Shown here one piece after another: positions 1 to 6,208 of a stretch of DNA of 9,015 nt. Origin of the DNA: Phycisphaerales bacterium. GTDB lineage: Bacteria; Planctomycetota; Phycisphaerae; Phycisphaerales; UBA1924. The DNA is taken from the NCBI GenBank assembly GCA_016763115.1, contig JAESUL010000079.1, forward strand, positions 1 to 9,015. The letters are read 5' to 3'. The notes below the pieces were generated by a model. The model ran no database searches. It was not told the origin of the DNA and saw only the letters and a list, made by a program, of their open reading frames with translations. The translations under genes and the position numbers were made by a program. Numbering within the stretch: position 1 is the stretch's first letter; each line of letters opens with the position of its first letter.

Positions 1-2
1 GT

Positions 3-51
3 TTGACAAAAATGCGGAATTTGCATATAATCCTGATTATGTGTATTATAT
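3..51 (+). promoter_or_regulatory. Consensus sigma70 promoter and probable autoregulatory operator of the toxin-antitoxin operon
   Basis: TTGACA lies at 3-8 and TATAAT at 26-31, separated by exactly 17 nt, so both boxes are perfect consensus. Two inverted repeats sit over and after the -10 box: ATAAT/ATTAT (27-31 and 36-40) and ATATAAT/ATTATAT (25-31 and 45-51). Palindromes over the -10 box and start site are where Phd/YefM antitoxins and their toxin complexes usually bind to repress their own operon. The operator role is inferred; the promoter match is directly visible. Confidence 0.85.
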
Positions 52-74
52 AAGGATACGAAAGGAGGTGCCCA

Positions 75-332
75 ATGGTCACCGTTACATCCGCAGAAAT
101 GCAAAAACAATTTGGCAGGTATCGGGAAATCGCTCAACGCGAACCCGTCTCCATTACCAATCACGGGCGCGAAAGCCTGGTGATGATTTCAGCCGACGAG
201 TTCAAACGCCTCAAAGCCCTCGATACCAGGCAGACATATTACGCCCACGAGTTGCCCGACGACATCGTGGCGGAACTCGACAAAGGCTACCAAGGAAAGC
301 CTACGCCCGAACTCAATCACCTGATGAAATAA
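75..332 (+). CDS. Phd/YefM-family antitoxin
   Basis: This 85-aa protein is the expected size for the Phd/YefM family. The N-terminal half (residues 3-48) has the family layout: a V/T-T-x-S-x-x-M beta strand, a helix ending in Q-R-E-P, the V-x-I-T-N-H-G-R-E turn, then L-V-M-I-S-A-D-E-F-x-R-L. This half normally dimerises and binds the operator, while the charged C-terminal tail (about 50-85) wraps and neutralises the toxin. The ATG at 75 is chosen because a nearly perfect Shine-Dalgarno (AAGGAGGTG, 62-70) precedes it. It is the first gene of a two-gene operon; the toxin begins 4 nt after its stop. Phd/YefM antitoxins more often pair with Doc or YoeB toxins, so the PemK-type partner here is a mixed pairing. 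Confidence 0.88.
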   Translation: MVTVTSAEMQKQFGRYREIAQREPVSITNHGRESLVMISADEFKRLKALDTRQTYYAHELPDDIVAELDKGYQGKPTPELNHLMK

Positions 333-336
333 CCAG

Positions 337-861
337 GTGCCAATCGAGCCAAAGCCAGGTCTGGTAATCCGCTATGATTTTCTTTGGAAAGAAGAAAAAC
401 AGGCGGGCATCGAGGATGGTCGCAAAGATCGCCCTTGTGCAATCGTTCTCACTATGAACGAAAAACAAGATGGTTCAAAAGATGTGCTGCTCTGCGCCAT
501 CACCCATTCACCACCGGCAAAGAATGAAACCGCTGTCGAAATCCCGCCAAAGGTTGCCCGTCACCTTGGGCTTGACCATAACCGATCCTGGATCAAGACA
601 GATCAGATCAACCGCCTTACCTGGGCAAAGGGCCGCACTCCTCCTGGTGTCACACCTGCCCGAAAAGGCAAATGGGAATTCGGTATGATGCCCCAAGCCC
701 TGGGCAAGCAGATGCACAACCAGGTGCGCGAGAAAGCAAAAAGCCGTTTTCTAAAAACGGTTGAGCGTGATGAGAGAAAAGGGGCGCAACGAGCTGAACG
801 TCTTCGCCAATCAATTAAAAAACGGGAGCGCTCAAAAGATGAAAAAGATCGTGGACGATAG
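337..861 (+). CDS. PemK/MazF-family toxin (predicted endoribonuclease) with charged C-terminal extension
   Basis: This 174-aa protein starts at GTG 337, 4 nt after the antitoxin stop; there is no strong separate ribosome site, so translation is probably coupled. Family hallmarks are visible: P-G-L-V-I-R-Y-D-F near residues 7-15, the G-x-x-D-G-R-K-D-R-P-C-A-I-V-L strand region (24-38), a C-A-I-T-H-S segment (53-58) matching the conserved I-T-S/H motif, and S-W-I-K-T-D-Q-I-N-R-L (84-94), which matches the 'vd/kt-D-Q-I' motif of MazF/PemK enzymes. The family cleaves mRNA to halt growth when the labile antitoxin is lost, stabilising the element that carries it. Residues about 128-174 are a Lys/Arg/Glu-rich helical tail beyond the usual MazF length of about 110 aa; its role is unknown. 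Cleavage specificity cannot be read from sequence. Confidence 0.82.
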   Translation: MPIEPKPGLVIRYDFLWKEEKQAGIEDGRKDRPCAIVLTMNEKQDGSKDVLLCAITHSPPAKNETAVEIPPKVARHLGLDHNRSWIKTDQINRLTWAKGRTPPGVTPARKGKWEFGMMPQALGKQMHNQVREKAKSRFLKTVERDERKGAQRAERLRQSIKKRERSKDEKDRGR

Positions 862-891
862 AAGGCCCAACTGGTTTTCCAGTCGGGCCTT
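862..891 (+). terminator. Strong hairpin after the toxin gene
   Basis: Arms 862-874 and 879-891 form a 13-bp stem with one A/C mismatch and a TTTT loop, starting one base after the toxin stop codon. It lacks a clear T-run afterwards, so it may act as a 3'-end stabiliser or a weak/rho-assisted terminator rather than a classic intrinsic terminator. Confidence 0.65.
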
Positions 892-934
892 TGGAGTGAA
901 CGCTTCTTCTTAGCTTTGTTGAGAAGGCGGTACT

Positions 935-1018
935 ATGAAAGGATATTGTTTCTATTGTCCCGTAAAGTACCTGCTCGGCCTACGGCCTCCTCGGGCACTT
1001 GACCGGACGGCCAAATAG
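935..1018 (+). CDS. Candidate 27-aa microprotein with a CxxC motif
   Basis: ATG 935 is preceded by AAGGCGG (924-930) at a suitable spacing, and the frame runs to TAG at 1016-1018. The peptide begins M-K-G-Y-C-F-Y-C-P and ends in a basic, proline-containing stretch. The only support is the ribosome site and the CxxC motif, and the second half overlaps a GC-rich self-complementary segment (about 971-995), so it could equally be a leader or non-coding. I do not recognise a family. The rest of the gap up to 1146 has no other ORF I would support. Confidence 0.25.
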   Translation: MKGYCFYCPVKYLLGLRPPRALDRTAK

Positions 1019-1064
1019 AACCCCCAGCAAAAATCCTATAAAAATTCTACAAAACCTGAACAGA

Positions 1065-1082
1065 TTTCCTGTGCGTTTCCTG
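1065..1082 (+). repeat. Two TTTCCTG repeats one helical turn apart
   Basis: TTTCCTG occurs at 1065-1071 and 1076-1082, an 11-bp period that puts both copies on the same DNA face, upstream of the small ORF at 1147. This could be a regulator site, but short repeats of this size can arise by chance. Confidence 0.3.
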
Positions 1083-1146
1083 CATAGTCATGGCGATCTC
1101 AACGCAAACAATGCGCTGAGGCACTAAAGCAAAAAGGAGAAACCTA

Positions 1147-1251
1147 ATGTCAAATTCACAAGCAGAACAAGGTCGGCGGGACAGAGGCAATGGCCTTCTT
1201 CCAAAACCGAATCCTAGCCCAGCCTATCAGGGTGGATATAACGGCAAGTAA
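1147..1251 (+). CDS. Small 34-aa hydrophilic protein or leader peptide
   Basis: ATG 1147 follows a good Shine-Dalgarno (AAGGAGA, 1134-1140) and the frame ends at TAA 1249-1251. The peptide is polar in its first half (Gln, Arg, Asp, Gly) and rich in Pro, Gly and Asn in the second; no membrane segment or domain is visible. An intrinsic terminator starts 9 nt after its stop, so it may be a stand-alone small gene or a leader peptide controlling read-through into the downstream operon. The strong ribosome site argues that it is translated. Function is unknown. Confidence 0.5.
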   Translation: MSNSQAEQGRRDRGNGLLPKPNPSPAYQGGYNGK

Positions 1252-1259
1252 CCATGTAG

Positions 1260-1293
1260 CTGCTCGGACTACCAAACAGTCCGAGCAGTTTTT
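1260..1293 (+). terminator. Rho-independent terminator, possible attenuator
   Basis: A perfect 11-bp stem (1260-1270 with 1278-1288), a 7-nt loop and an immediate run of five T residues (1289-1293) make a classic intrinsic terminator directly after the 34-aa ORF. The right arm can pair instead with a downstream copy: CAGTCCG (1277-1283) with CGGACTG (1296-1302), 7 bp, which would break the terminator. This is a possible antiterminator, although it is weaker than the terminator stem. Confidence 0.85.
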
Positions 1294-1348
1294 ACCGGAC
1301 TGTAATCAGTCTGATTTCACAGAAACGATTAGCCAAAGGAAAATCGAA

Positions 1349-1501
1349 ATGCGTATCAGATCACCATATCACGACTTTTATACCTATACCACGGGCTATC
1401 CATTTAAACAGGGTCAGTGCCGCTTCTGTGGCAAGCGTCCTAATCAGTATTACTACATGGACCCCTGTACTCACAAATGCCGTCATCAATGCTGGTCATA
1501 A
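1349..1501 (+). CDS. 50-aa Cys/His-rich protein, probable metal-binding
   Basis: The ATG at 1349 is chosen because AAAGGA (1335-1340) sits upstream; the open frame extends back to 1190, but that part overlaps the 34-aa ORF and the terminator. The first 20 residues are rich in Tyr, Thr and Pro. The second half has a CxxC pair (Cys24, Cys27) followed by C-x3-C-x3-C (Cys40, Cys44, Cys48) with His42 and His46 between. That is enough ligands for one zinc site, or for disulfides if the protein is exported, though no signal peptide is visible. It lies 32 nt upstream of the transfer operon and reads in the same direction. I do not recognise a named family. Ligand spacing suggests a small zinc-knuckle-like fold, but this is inference. 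Confidence 0.6.
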   Translation: MRIRSPYHDFYTYTTGYPFKQGQCRFCGKRPNQYYYMDPCTHKCRHQCWS

Positions 1502-1533
1502 AGACCTAATTTTCCAATCTAAGGATACCTATT

Positions 1534-2037
1534 ATGACTGATATCAATGCTGCTCCCCATAGGGAGCAAACCCCTACGGCTGTCAAAAATCCAGCAGCTT
1601 TGGTGGTACACGAAAATGAAAATCTAGTTCCCGCATTGCCGACTGATCCCACTGAAATTCTTTGGCAGGATCAACAACGACAACAACAGCCCAAGTCCCG
1701 AAAATGGATGCTTTGGACTGGTGGCGGACTTTTAGCAGCACAGCTATTTGCGCCCATGCCTTTAAAACCGGCAGCCATTATTGGAGATGTTTTCGGCCAG
1801 TTCTACGCCCCTATCATGGAGCAAAGCCTTCGTAAGCAAGTGCGTTCCGAAGAACAGGGACGCTTGTCAGGTGAGCTGGGCAGGCTTCAAAGTGAATACA
1901 GCCAGGCACGCGCAAAATGCGGGTTTGCCGGGCTCTTAGGCCCGGAAGCTCAACAGCTCTGTAATGCGGCTGTGGATCAGAACTTTGTTCCAGCCATTCG
2001 CCAGATTCAGTATCGCCTTCGTCAATTAGGAAACTAA
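1534..2037 (+). CDS. Single-pass inner-membrane protein of the transfer operon, function unknown
   Basis: The ATG at 1534 is preceded by AAGGA (about 1522-1526). The 167-aa product has a polar N-terminal region (1-57) ending in a Gln-rich stretch and a basic K-S-R-K cluster. One hydrophobic segment follows (about 58-78), then a C-terminal region with a heptad-like helix (about 95-127) and two cysteines (Cys129, Cys143). The positive charges before the membrane segment predict N-terminus inside and C-terminus in the periplasm, where the cysteines could form a disulfide. It is the first gene of a tight run leading to the coupling ATPase, which itself lacks a membrane domain, so a role as membrane anchor or adaptor for that ATPase is plausible. 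No family is recognised; entry exclusion or another envelope role remains possible. Confidence 0.72.
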   Translation: MTDINAAPHREQTPTAVKNPAALVVHENENLVPALPTDPTEILWQDQQRQQQPKSRKWMLWTGGGLLAAQLFAPMPLKPAAIIGDVFGQFYAPIMEQSLRKQVRSEEQGRLSGELGRLQSEYSQARAKCGFAGLLGPEAQQLCNAAVDQNFVPAIRQIQYRLRQLGN

Positions 2038-2040
2038 TCC

Positions 2041-2349
2041 ATGGCCAATCCAAAAGACGAGGCATCCACTGGACGCTCCCCTAGTGCGGCTGGTGTTCAC
2101 CGGTCGGACTGGGCAATCAAAGGACAACAGACAAAAGCACAGTTTCAACGAGCTGCTGCCGGACAACATCAAAAAGCTGCACAAAAATCTCGGGAGAAGC
2201 CAACTTCGGCACATCATCGAGAGCCATCCGCTCATGAGCGTAATGCAGCCGGCAAGTCACAACAGGTGCAAGGGAAAAGCCGGTTTAGTCGGGTTTCAAA
2301 CCGCATTGCTCACCGCCAACACAATAGAGAATTAGGGTTAGGAAGATGA
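2041..2349 (+). CDS. Small basic, disordered-looking protein of the transfer operon
   Basis: The 102-aa product starts at ATG 2041, 3 nt after the preceding stop, with AGGAAA about 11 nt upstream. Its TGA overlaps the ATG of the coupling ATPase (ATGA, 2346-2349), which implies translational coupling. Composition is dominated by Ala, Gln, Lys, Arg, Ser and His with almost no hydrophobic residues apart from the extreme C-terminus, so it is probably disordered and may bind nucleic acid or a protein partner. A second frame (2084-2335) is also open, but the overlap geometry supports this one. Involvement in DNA transfer is inferred only from position. Confidence 0.65.
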   Translation: MANPKDEASTGRSPSAAGVHRSDWAIKGQQTKAQFQRAAAGQHQKAAQKSREKPTSAHHREPSAHERNAAGKSQQVQGKSRFSRVSNRIAHRQHNRELGLGR

Positions 2350-4283
2350 CAGCACATTTCAAAATTCCACGAGGCCTTTCTACAAAAACTTATGGGGCTC
2401 AAATGGCTACTGGCCGTTGGGCAACTGAACAAGAAAAACTCGCTTATGAGTTTCAGCCCGGAGACATTTATCTAGGCATTACCCGCCGCGCACCAAAAAA
2501 AGCCCTGCCGGTAATTGTTGAATTGGAAACATTTGCCTTTCAATTGGCCAATGAGAAAAATATAAATCCAACCTGGCGGGAAAATACGTTGCTTCAAACA
2601 GCAGCCCATATTGAAGCCCTGCAATCTCTGGAACGTGTACCGATTGGAATCAATGATGACCGCAACCAAATCACAAAGGCTGGCACACGGGGCGGAAAGG
2701 GAATTTCTTTAATAGTTCCAAACTTGTGCCTTTATCCTGGGAGCGCCCTGGTTATTGATCCCAAGGCAACAAATGCTCGATTAACAGCACTCCGGCGCGG
2801 TAAAGGGTCCAAGCATTGTGAAGGCATGGGACAGAAAACCCATATTCTTGCAACAAAACGTTTTCCAGGATTACCAAAGGATTTATTAGGAGCATTCAAT
2901 CCCCTCGATCTGCTTGATCCGAAAGATGAAGAATGTCTCGATCTGGCCAGCACTATGGCAGGGGCGCTTGTTGTTAGCTCTAAAGGAGATGATGCCCATT
3001 TTGATGATACTGCCCGCAGTCTGATCAAGGGACTTATGCTATATGTCGTTTTGAACGTAGAGGCAGAAAAACGAAACCTTCCCTATGTTCATACGCTTTT
3101 AATGCGCGGCGCGCGCGACCAGATGGAAATTGACAAAGGCGCTTCCATCGAAGGCAATGATCCCGATCCTTTTCAATATCTTCTTGAATTGATGTTGGAA
3201 GAAGAGCGTCTTGATGGTGTCATTGCTGGCATTGCCGCAACACTGCTTGATATGGGCGAACGTGAATATGGTTCGATTCTTTCGACGGCGCGGCGAAACC
3301 TGGAATTTCTTGAACGCCCAGGTATGCGGCGCGTGTTGTCCAAATCGACATTCTCACTTGATGATTTGAAGAATGATCCAAATGGCATGACAATCTATCT
3401 ATGTATGCCACCCACCAGAATGTCAGATAGTGATCGTTGGCTTCGTCTTATGATCGCGTGTGCCCTGGAAAGCATCTACGAATCTACAGAACCACCAAAA
3501 TCAGGTCATCCAGTATTGTTTCTTCTAGAAGAATTTCCCACGCTTAAACATATGGAAATCATTGAAAACGCTGCCGGTTTTGCTGCTGAGTATGGACTGA
3601 AACTCTGGATAATATGCCAGGATTTATCTCAGCTTAAGCGTCATTATAAAGATGGATGGGAAACCTTTCTGGCCAACTCAGGTGTGGTTCAGGCTTTCGC
3701 CAATTCTGATATGACGACGCTTGAATATCAATCCAAAAAACTTGGGCAAACGGAAGTGGTTCAAACTACGCGAAATACAACAACCAGCATGACTGCATCG
3801 TCCAATGATGTTGGTGATTTTCAAAGAACTCAGAGCCTTTTACAAAGTCGCGGTATGGCAAGTCTTTTAAACCCGCTTTCTGTTATTGTTGATCAAGAAA
3901 ACAAAGGAAAAAGCGCAACAAGTTCTACAGCGGATACTCAACAGATTCATCGCAGCCCCCTTATGCTTCCAGATGAAATCGAGCGCTATTTTCGCCGCGA
4001 GAACATGCGTGAGATTGTCATGATCAAAGGCGAATACCCATTTAATCTTGAACGGGAAGCCTATTATGAAACACCCGAATTCTATGGACTCTTTGAGCCA
4101 GACAGGCCGCCATATCGAACATTGAAAGAAGCGCGAAAGCTCCAGGCAACAGCGCGAGAAACGGAAAAAAACAAGGTTTCTTCTGCACTAGAGACTGCAG
4201 ACCAATTCCTCACGACAAACAAAAAGTTGATTGCTGCTGCACTGGAAAAATCAGAAAACACCACCAAGAGGCGTTGGCTATAA
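2346..4283 (+). CDS. VirD4/TraG-family type IV secretion coupling ATPase lacking the N-terminal membrane domain
   Basis: This 645-aa protein belongs to the T4SS coupling protein family, hexameric ATPases that carry relaxase-bound DNA or effector proteins to the secretion channel. Walker A is G-T-R-G-G-K-G (113-119) followed by I-S-L-I-V-P-N-L and V-I-D-P-K, matching the VirD4/TraG pattern. Walker B is V-L-F-L-L-E-E-F (390-397), followed by the family's C-Q-D-L-S-Q-L motif (424-430). The all-alpha-type insertion falls between the two. Family members usually start with two transmembrane helices; residues 1-100 here are polar with no such segment, and the start is fixed by overlap with the upstream gene. 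It may therefore be recruited by a membrane partner, with the product of the gene at 1534 a candidate. The C-terminus (about 590-645) is Lys/Glu-rich and may contact substrate. Last gene of the 1534-4283 operon. Confidence 0.9.
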   Translation: MTAHFKIPRGLSTKTYGAQMATGRWATEQEKLAYEFQPGDIYLGITRRAPKKALPVIVELETFAFQLANEKNINPTWRENTLLQTAAHIEALQSLERVPIGINDDRNQITKAGTRGGKGISLIVPNLCLYPGSALVIDPKATNARLTALRRGKGSKHCEGMGQKTHILATKRFPGLPKDLLGAFNPLDLLDPKDEECLDLASTMAGALVVSSKGDDAHFDDTARSLIKGLMLYVVLNVEAEKRNLPYVHTLLMRGARDQMEIDKGASIEGNDPDPFQYLLELMLEEERLDGVIAGIAATLLDMGEREYGSILSTARRNLEFLERPGMRRVLSKSTFSLDDLKNDPNGMTIYLCMPPTRMSDSDRWLRLMIACALESIYESTEPPKSGHPVLFLLEEFPTLKHMEIIENAAGFAAEYGLKLWIICQDLSQLKRHYKDGWETFLANSGVVQAFANSDMTTLEYQSKKLGQTEVVQTTRNTTTSMTASSNDVGDFQRTQSLLQSRGMASLLNPLSVIVDQENKGKSATSSTADTQQIHRSPLMLPDEIERYFRRENMREIVMIKGEYPFNLEREAYYETPEFYGLFEPDRPPYRTLKEARKLQATARETEKNKVSSALETADQFLTTNKKLIAAALEKSENTTKRRWL

Positions 4284-4353
4284 TATTCATATATTACAGA
4301 GAGATACGATTGGTTTTTGCAATCAAAAAGTGTTCTTTGATACCATTTTAACA

Positions 4354-4767
4354 ATGGTCGACCAAATATATCAAGTAGAGCAACATCTATCCAGTGATGG
4401 AAAAATCATCACCGATGAATACTGGCGGCAAGACGGTAAACTATCACGGATAGGTGGCCCAGCTTCAACAGAACGCAATGAGCTTAACGGGTTTTTGATA
4501 TCGGAACATTGGTTTTTAAAAGATAATTATCACCGTGAAGATGGTCCTGCTCGGATAGGTTATGACCCAGAAAATGATGGGGTCGTCCTAGAAGAAGTTT
4601 GGTTTTGGCACGGAGTTCGCCATCGGCGTGACGGTCCTGCTGTTATTAGCTATAATGAGTTCACTCATGAGGTAGAAGCTACCGAATGGTGGATTAGTGG
4701 TCTACAGATAGACCCAGAAACGACAGCTATAGTACCGGGCTCTATGAAATATGGACCAAATATTTGA
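4354..4767 (+). CDS. DGPA-repeat (MORN-like) protein, 137 aa
   Basis: The product has an internal repeat of about 30 residues: E-Y-W...R-x-G-G-P-A (22-37), E-H-W-F...H-R-E-D-G-P-A-R-I (51-68), E-V-W-F...H-R-R-D-G-P-A-V-I (81-98) and a partial E-W-W-I-S-G-L (111-117). This W-x5-8-H-R-x-D-G-P-A unit resembles MORN-type beta-hairpin repeats seen in bacterial and phage proteins, including YwqK-type putative antitoxins; specific function is not predictable. ATG 4354 lacks a clear Shine-Dalgarno. The frame is open upstream into the ATPase gene, and GTG 4330 is an alternative start. Its end overlaps the FGE-domain gene by 17 nt, so the two are probably translated together and their products may interact. 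Base composition is more AT-rich than the transfer operon, consistent with separately acquired cargo. Confidence 0.68.
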   Translation: MVDQIYQVEQHLSSDGKIITDEYWRQDGKLSRIGGPASTERNELNGFLISEHWFLKDNYHREDGPARIGYDPENDGVVLEEVWFWHGVRHRRDGPAVISYNEFTHEVEATEWWISGLQIDPETTAIVPGSMKYGPNI

Positions 4768-6208
4768 TCGCAACGACCGAGAATTCATTTACAATAAGCT
4801 TTATGAATACAAAAAACCGGAAAATCGAAAATCTGCTTGGTTGACACAGCGCTATAAATGGAACCCAGGCAATAAAGTGGGCTGGGTGTCCGTAGAAGAT
4901 TATATAAATACAGAACTGAGTAAACGACATGAGCATGATGTAAGTAAATATGCTTACGTACCATATGCCATATTTACTAATGAAAACGAATTTATTAACG
5001 GCGGCATCACCGATGAAGTTGTTGAAATAATTGTTCAATTCTTAGATTTTATATCAAAGAATGATTTTTCTGCTGAACTTGAGATATTCAAGCAGAAAAA
5101 CGTAATTGATAGCTCACAAGGCCTGGATAAAAGCCCGTCAATAGCCCCTAAAAACAAGCATGATGACGCTACTATATCCACAACTGATGAGCATCAGCCA
5201 TCTTCAGAAGATGTTATTATACCCGTACAACAAGAAACTTCTACCTCGGCAAAAAACCCTGACTCGAAAAATCAACCATCTGAAAAACCTAAGTCACCTT
5301 GGAGGAAAAGAGCTGTTGTCGGCGCTCTAAGTGCCACCGCACTTACGGTAATGGTTTTCATTTCCACCGATGAAAAGCATGATAGTTCAATTACACGCTC
5401 TGATCCTATATTGTCTGAGCAACGCACAAAACCAGATAAATTTCTTCAAAAGAAAGACTGCTCTTTTTGTCCAACCATGGTCCTGGTTAACGCTGGTACA
5501 TTCATGATGGGTTCTGCACCATCGGAGCTTGGTCGTTCACCTGATGAAGGCCCCCAGCATCTAGTAACTATTGCAAGTCCATTCTTTGTCTCTAAATTTG
5601 AAATTTCAGAAAAAGACTGGTTACTATGCGTTAAAGAACAGATGTGCCGCACTCCAGAGCCATTTCCCCATAATAATGATAAGACTACACTAGACGCCCC
5701 TATAACGAACGTTTCATGGGATGATGCAAAAAACTACGTACAATGGCTAAGCCAGAAAACCAACAAAAAATACAGACTGTTGTCTGAAGCAGAGTGGGAA
5801 TTTGCGGCACGTGGCGGAACTAAAAGCCCATTCTCAATTGGCAACACTATTTCAACAGACGATGCAAACTTTGATGGTCGAAAAATTTATGGCCGTGGAA
5901 AACTAGGGCTATTTAAAAGAGCCCCTTCTTCCGTTGGCTCATTTTCACCTAATCCAAGTGGTCTTTACGATATGCATGGAAATGTTGCTGAATGGGTCGA
6001 AGATTGCTGGAACAAAAGCTACGCCTCTAAACCTCCAAGACTAAGCGATACGGGACGTCCATGGGTATCCGGCCAATGTTTTCAGCGGGTTATTAGAGGC
6101 GGCAGTTGGGGGATGGGGCCAAATGAAGCTAGATCAGCATTTAGAACACGCGCAACAGCTACCTCAAAAAATAGCCATGTCGGTTTTCGAATTGCTAGAA
6201 ATTATTAA
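4751..6208 (+). CDS. Membrane protein with C-terminal FGE-sulfatase (SUMF1) domain, probably not a formylglycine oxidase
   Basis: The 485-aa protein has three parts. Residues 1-120 are an unrecognised, probably cytoplasmic domain. Residues 121-183 are a Ser/Pro/Lys/Glu-rich linker ending in a basic cluster. One membrane segment (about 187-205) follows. The rest, 237-485, is an FGE-sulfatase domain: C-S-F-C-P-x-M-V-L-V-N-A-G-T-F-M-M-G-S (237-255), N-V-S-W-D-D-A (320-326), Y-R-L-L-S-E-A-E-W-E-F-A-A-R-G-G (341-356), G-L-Y-D-M-H-G-N-V-A-E-W-V (404-416), R-G-G-S-W (449-453) and G-F-R (478-480). True formylglycine-generating enzymes carry two active-site cysteines shortly after the R-G-G-S motif; here that stretch (454-477) has none, so a binding or other role is likelier. 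Topology predicts the FGE domain in the periplasm. No clear ribosome site; translation is probably coupled to the overlapping upstream gene. Confidence 0.85.
   Translation: MDQIFDRNDREFIYNKLYEYKKPENRKSAWLTQRYKWNPGNKVGWVSVEDYINTELSKRHEHDVSKYAYVPYAIFTNENEFINGGITDEVVEIIVQFLDFISKNDFSAELEIFKQKNVIDSSQGLDKSPSIAPKNKHDDATISTTDEHQPSSEDVIIPVQQETSTSAKNPDSKNQPSEKPKSPWRKRAVVGALSATALTVMVFISTDEKHDSSITRSDPILSEQRTKPDKFLQKKDCSFCPTMVLVNAGTFMMGSAPSELGRSPDEGPQHLVTIASPFFVSKFEISEKDWLLCVKEQMCRTPEPFPHNNDKTTLDAPITNVSWDDAKNYVQWLSQKTNKKYRLLSEAEWEFAARGGTKSPFSIGNTISTDDANFDGRKIYGRGKLGLFKRAPSSVGSFSPNPSGLYDMHGNVAEWVEDCWNKSYASKPPRLSDTGRPWVSGQCFQRVIRGGSWGMGPNEARSAFRTRATATSKNSHVGFRIARNY

Noticed and set aside
41..367. 108-codon frame overlapping the antitoxin
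   Set aside because: It is out of frame with the strong ribosome site and the clear Phd/YefM protein, and its composition is Arg/Gln-rich shadow.
1190..1348. Upstream extension of the Cys-rich protein frame to an ATG at 1190
   Set aside because: It would overlap the 34-aa ORF and run through the intrinsic terminator; the ATG at 1349 has its own Shine-Dalgarno.
2084..2335. 83-codon open frame (GTG start) inside the small basic protein gene, with balanced-looking protein composition
   Set aside because: The other frame has a ribosome site, a 3-nt gap to the upstream gene and a 4-nt overlap with the ATPase start. The GC-rich third positions of this frame are explained by GC-rich first positions of the accepted frame.
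4279..4284. Perfect TATAAT at the end of the ATPase gene as a promoter for the cargo genes
   Set aside because: No acceptable -35 box lies 16-18 nt upstream, so the match alone in AT-rich DNA is not enough.
4231..4353. Extended start of the DGPA-repeat gene inside the coupling ATPase gene
   Set aside because: The added residues are low-complexity and follow the ATPase coding frame shadow; no ribosome site. GTG 4330 remains possible.
4751..6208. Calling the FGE-domain protein a formylglycine-generating enzyme with a sulfatase partner
   Set aside because: The catalytic cysteine positions after the R-G-G-S motif are not cysteine, and no sulfatase gene is present.
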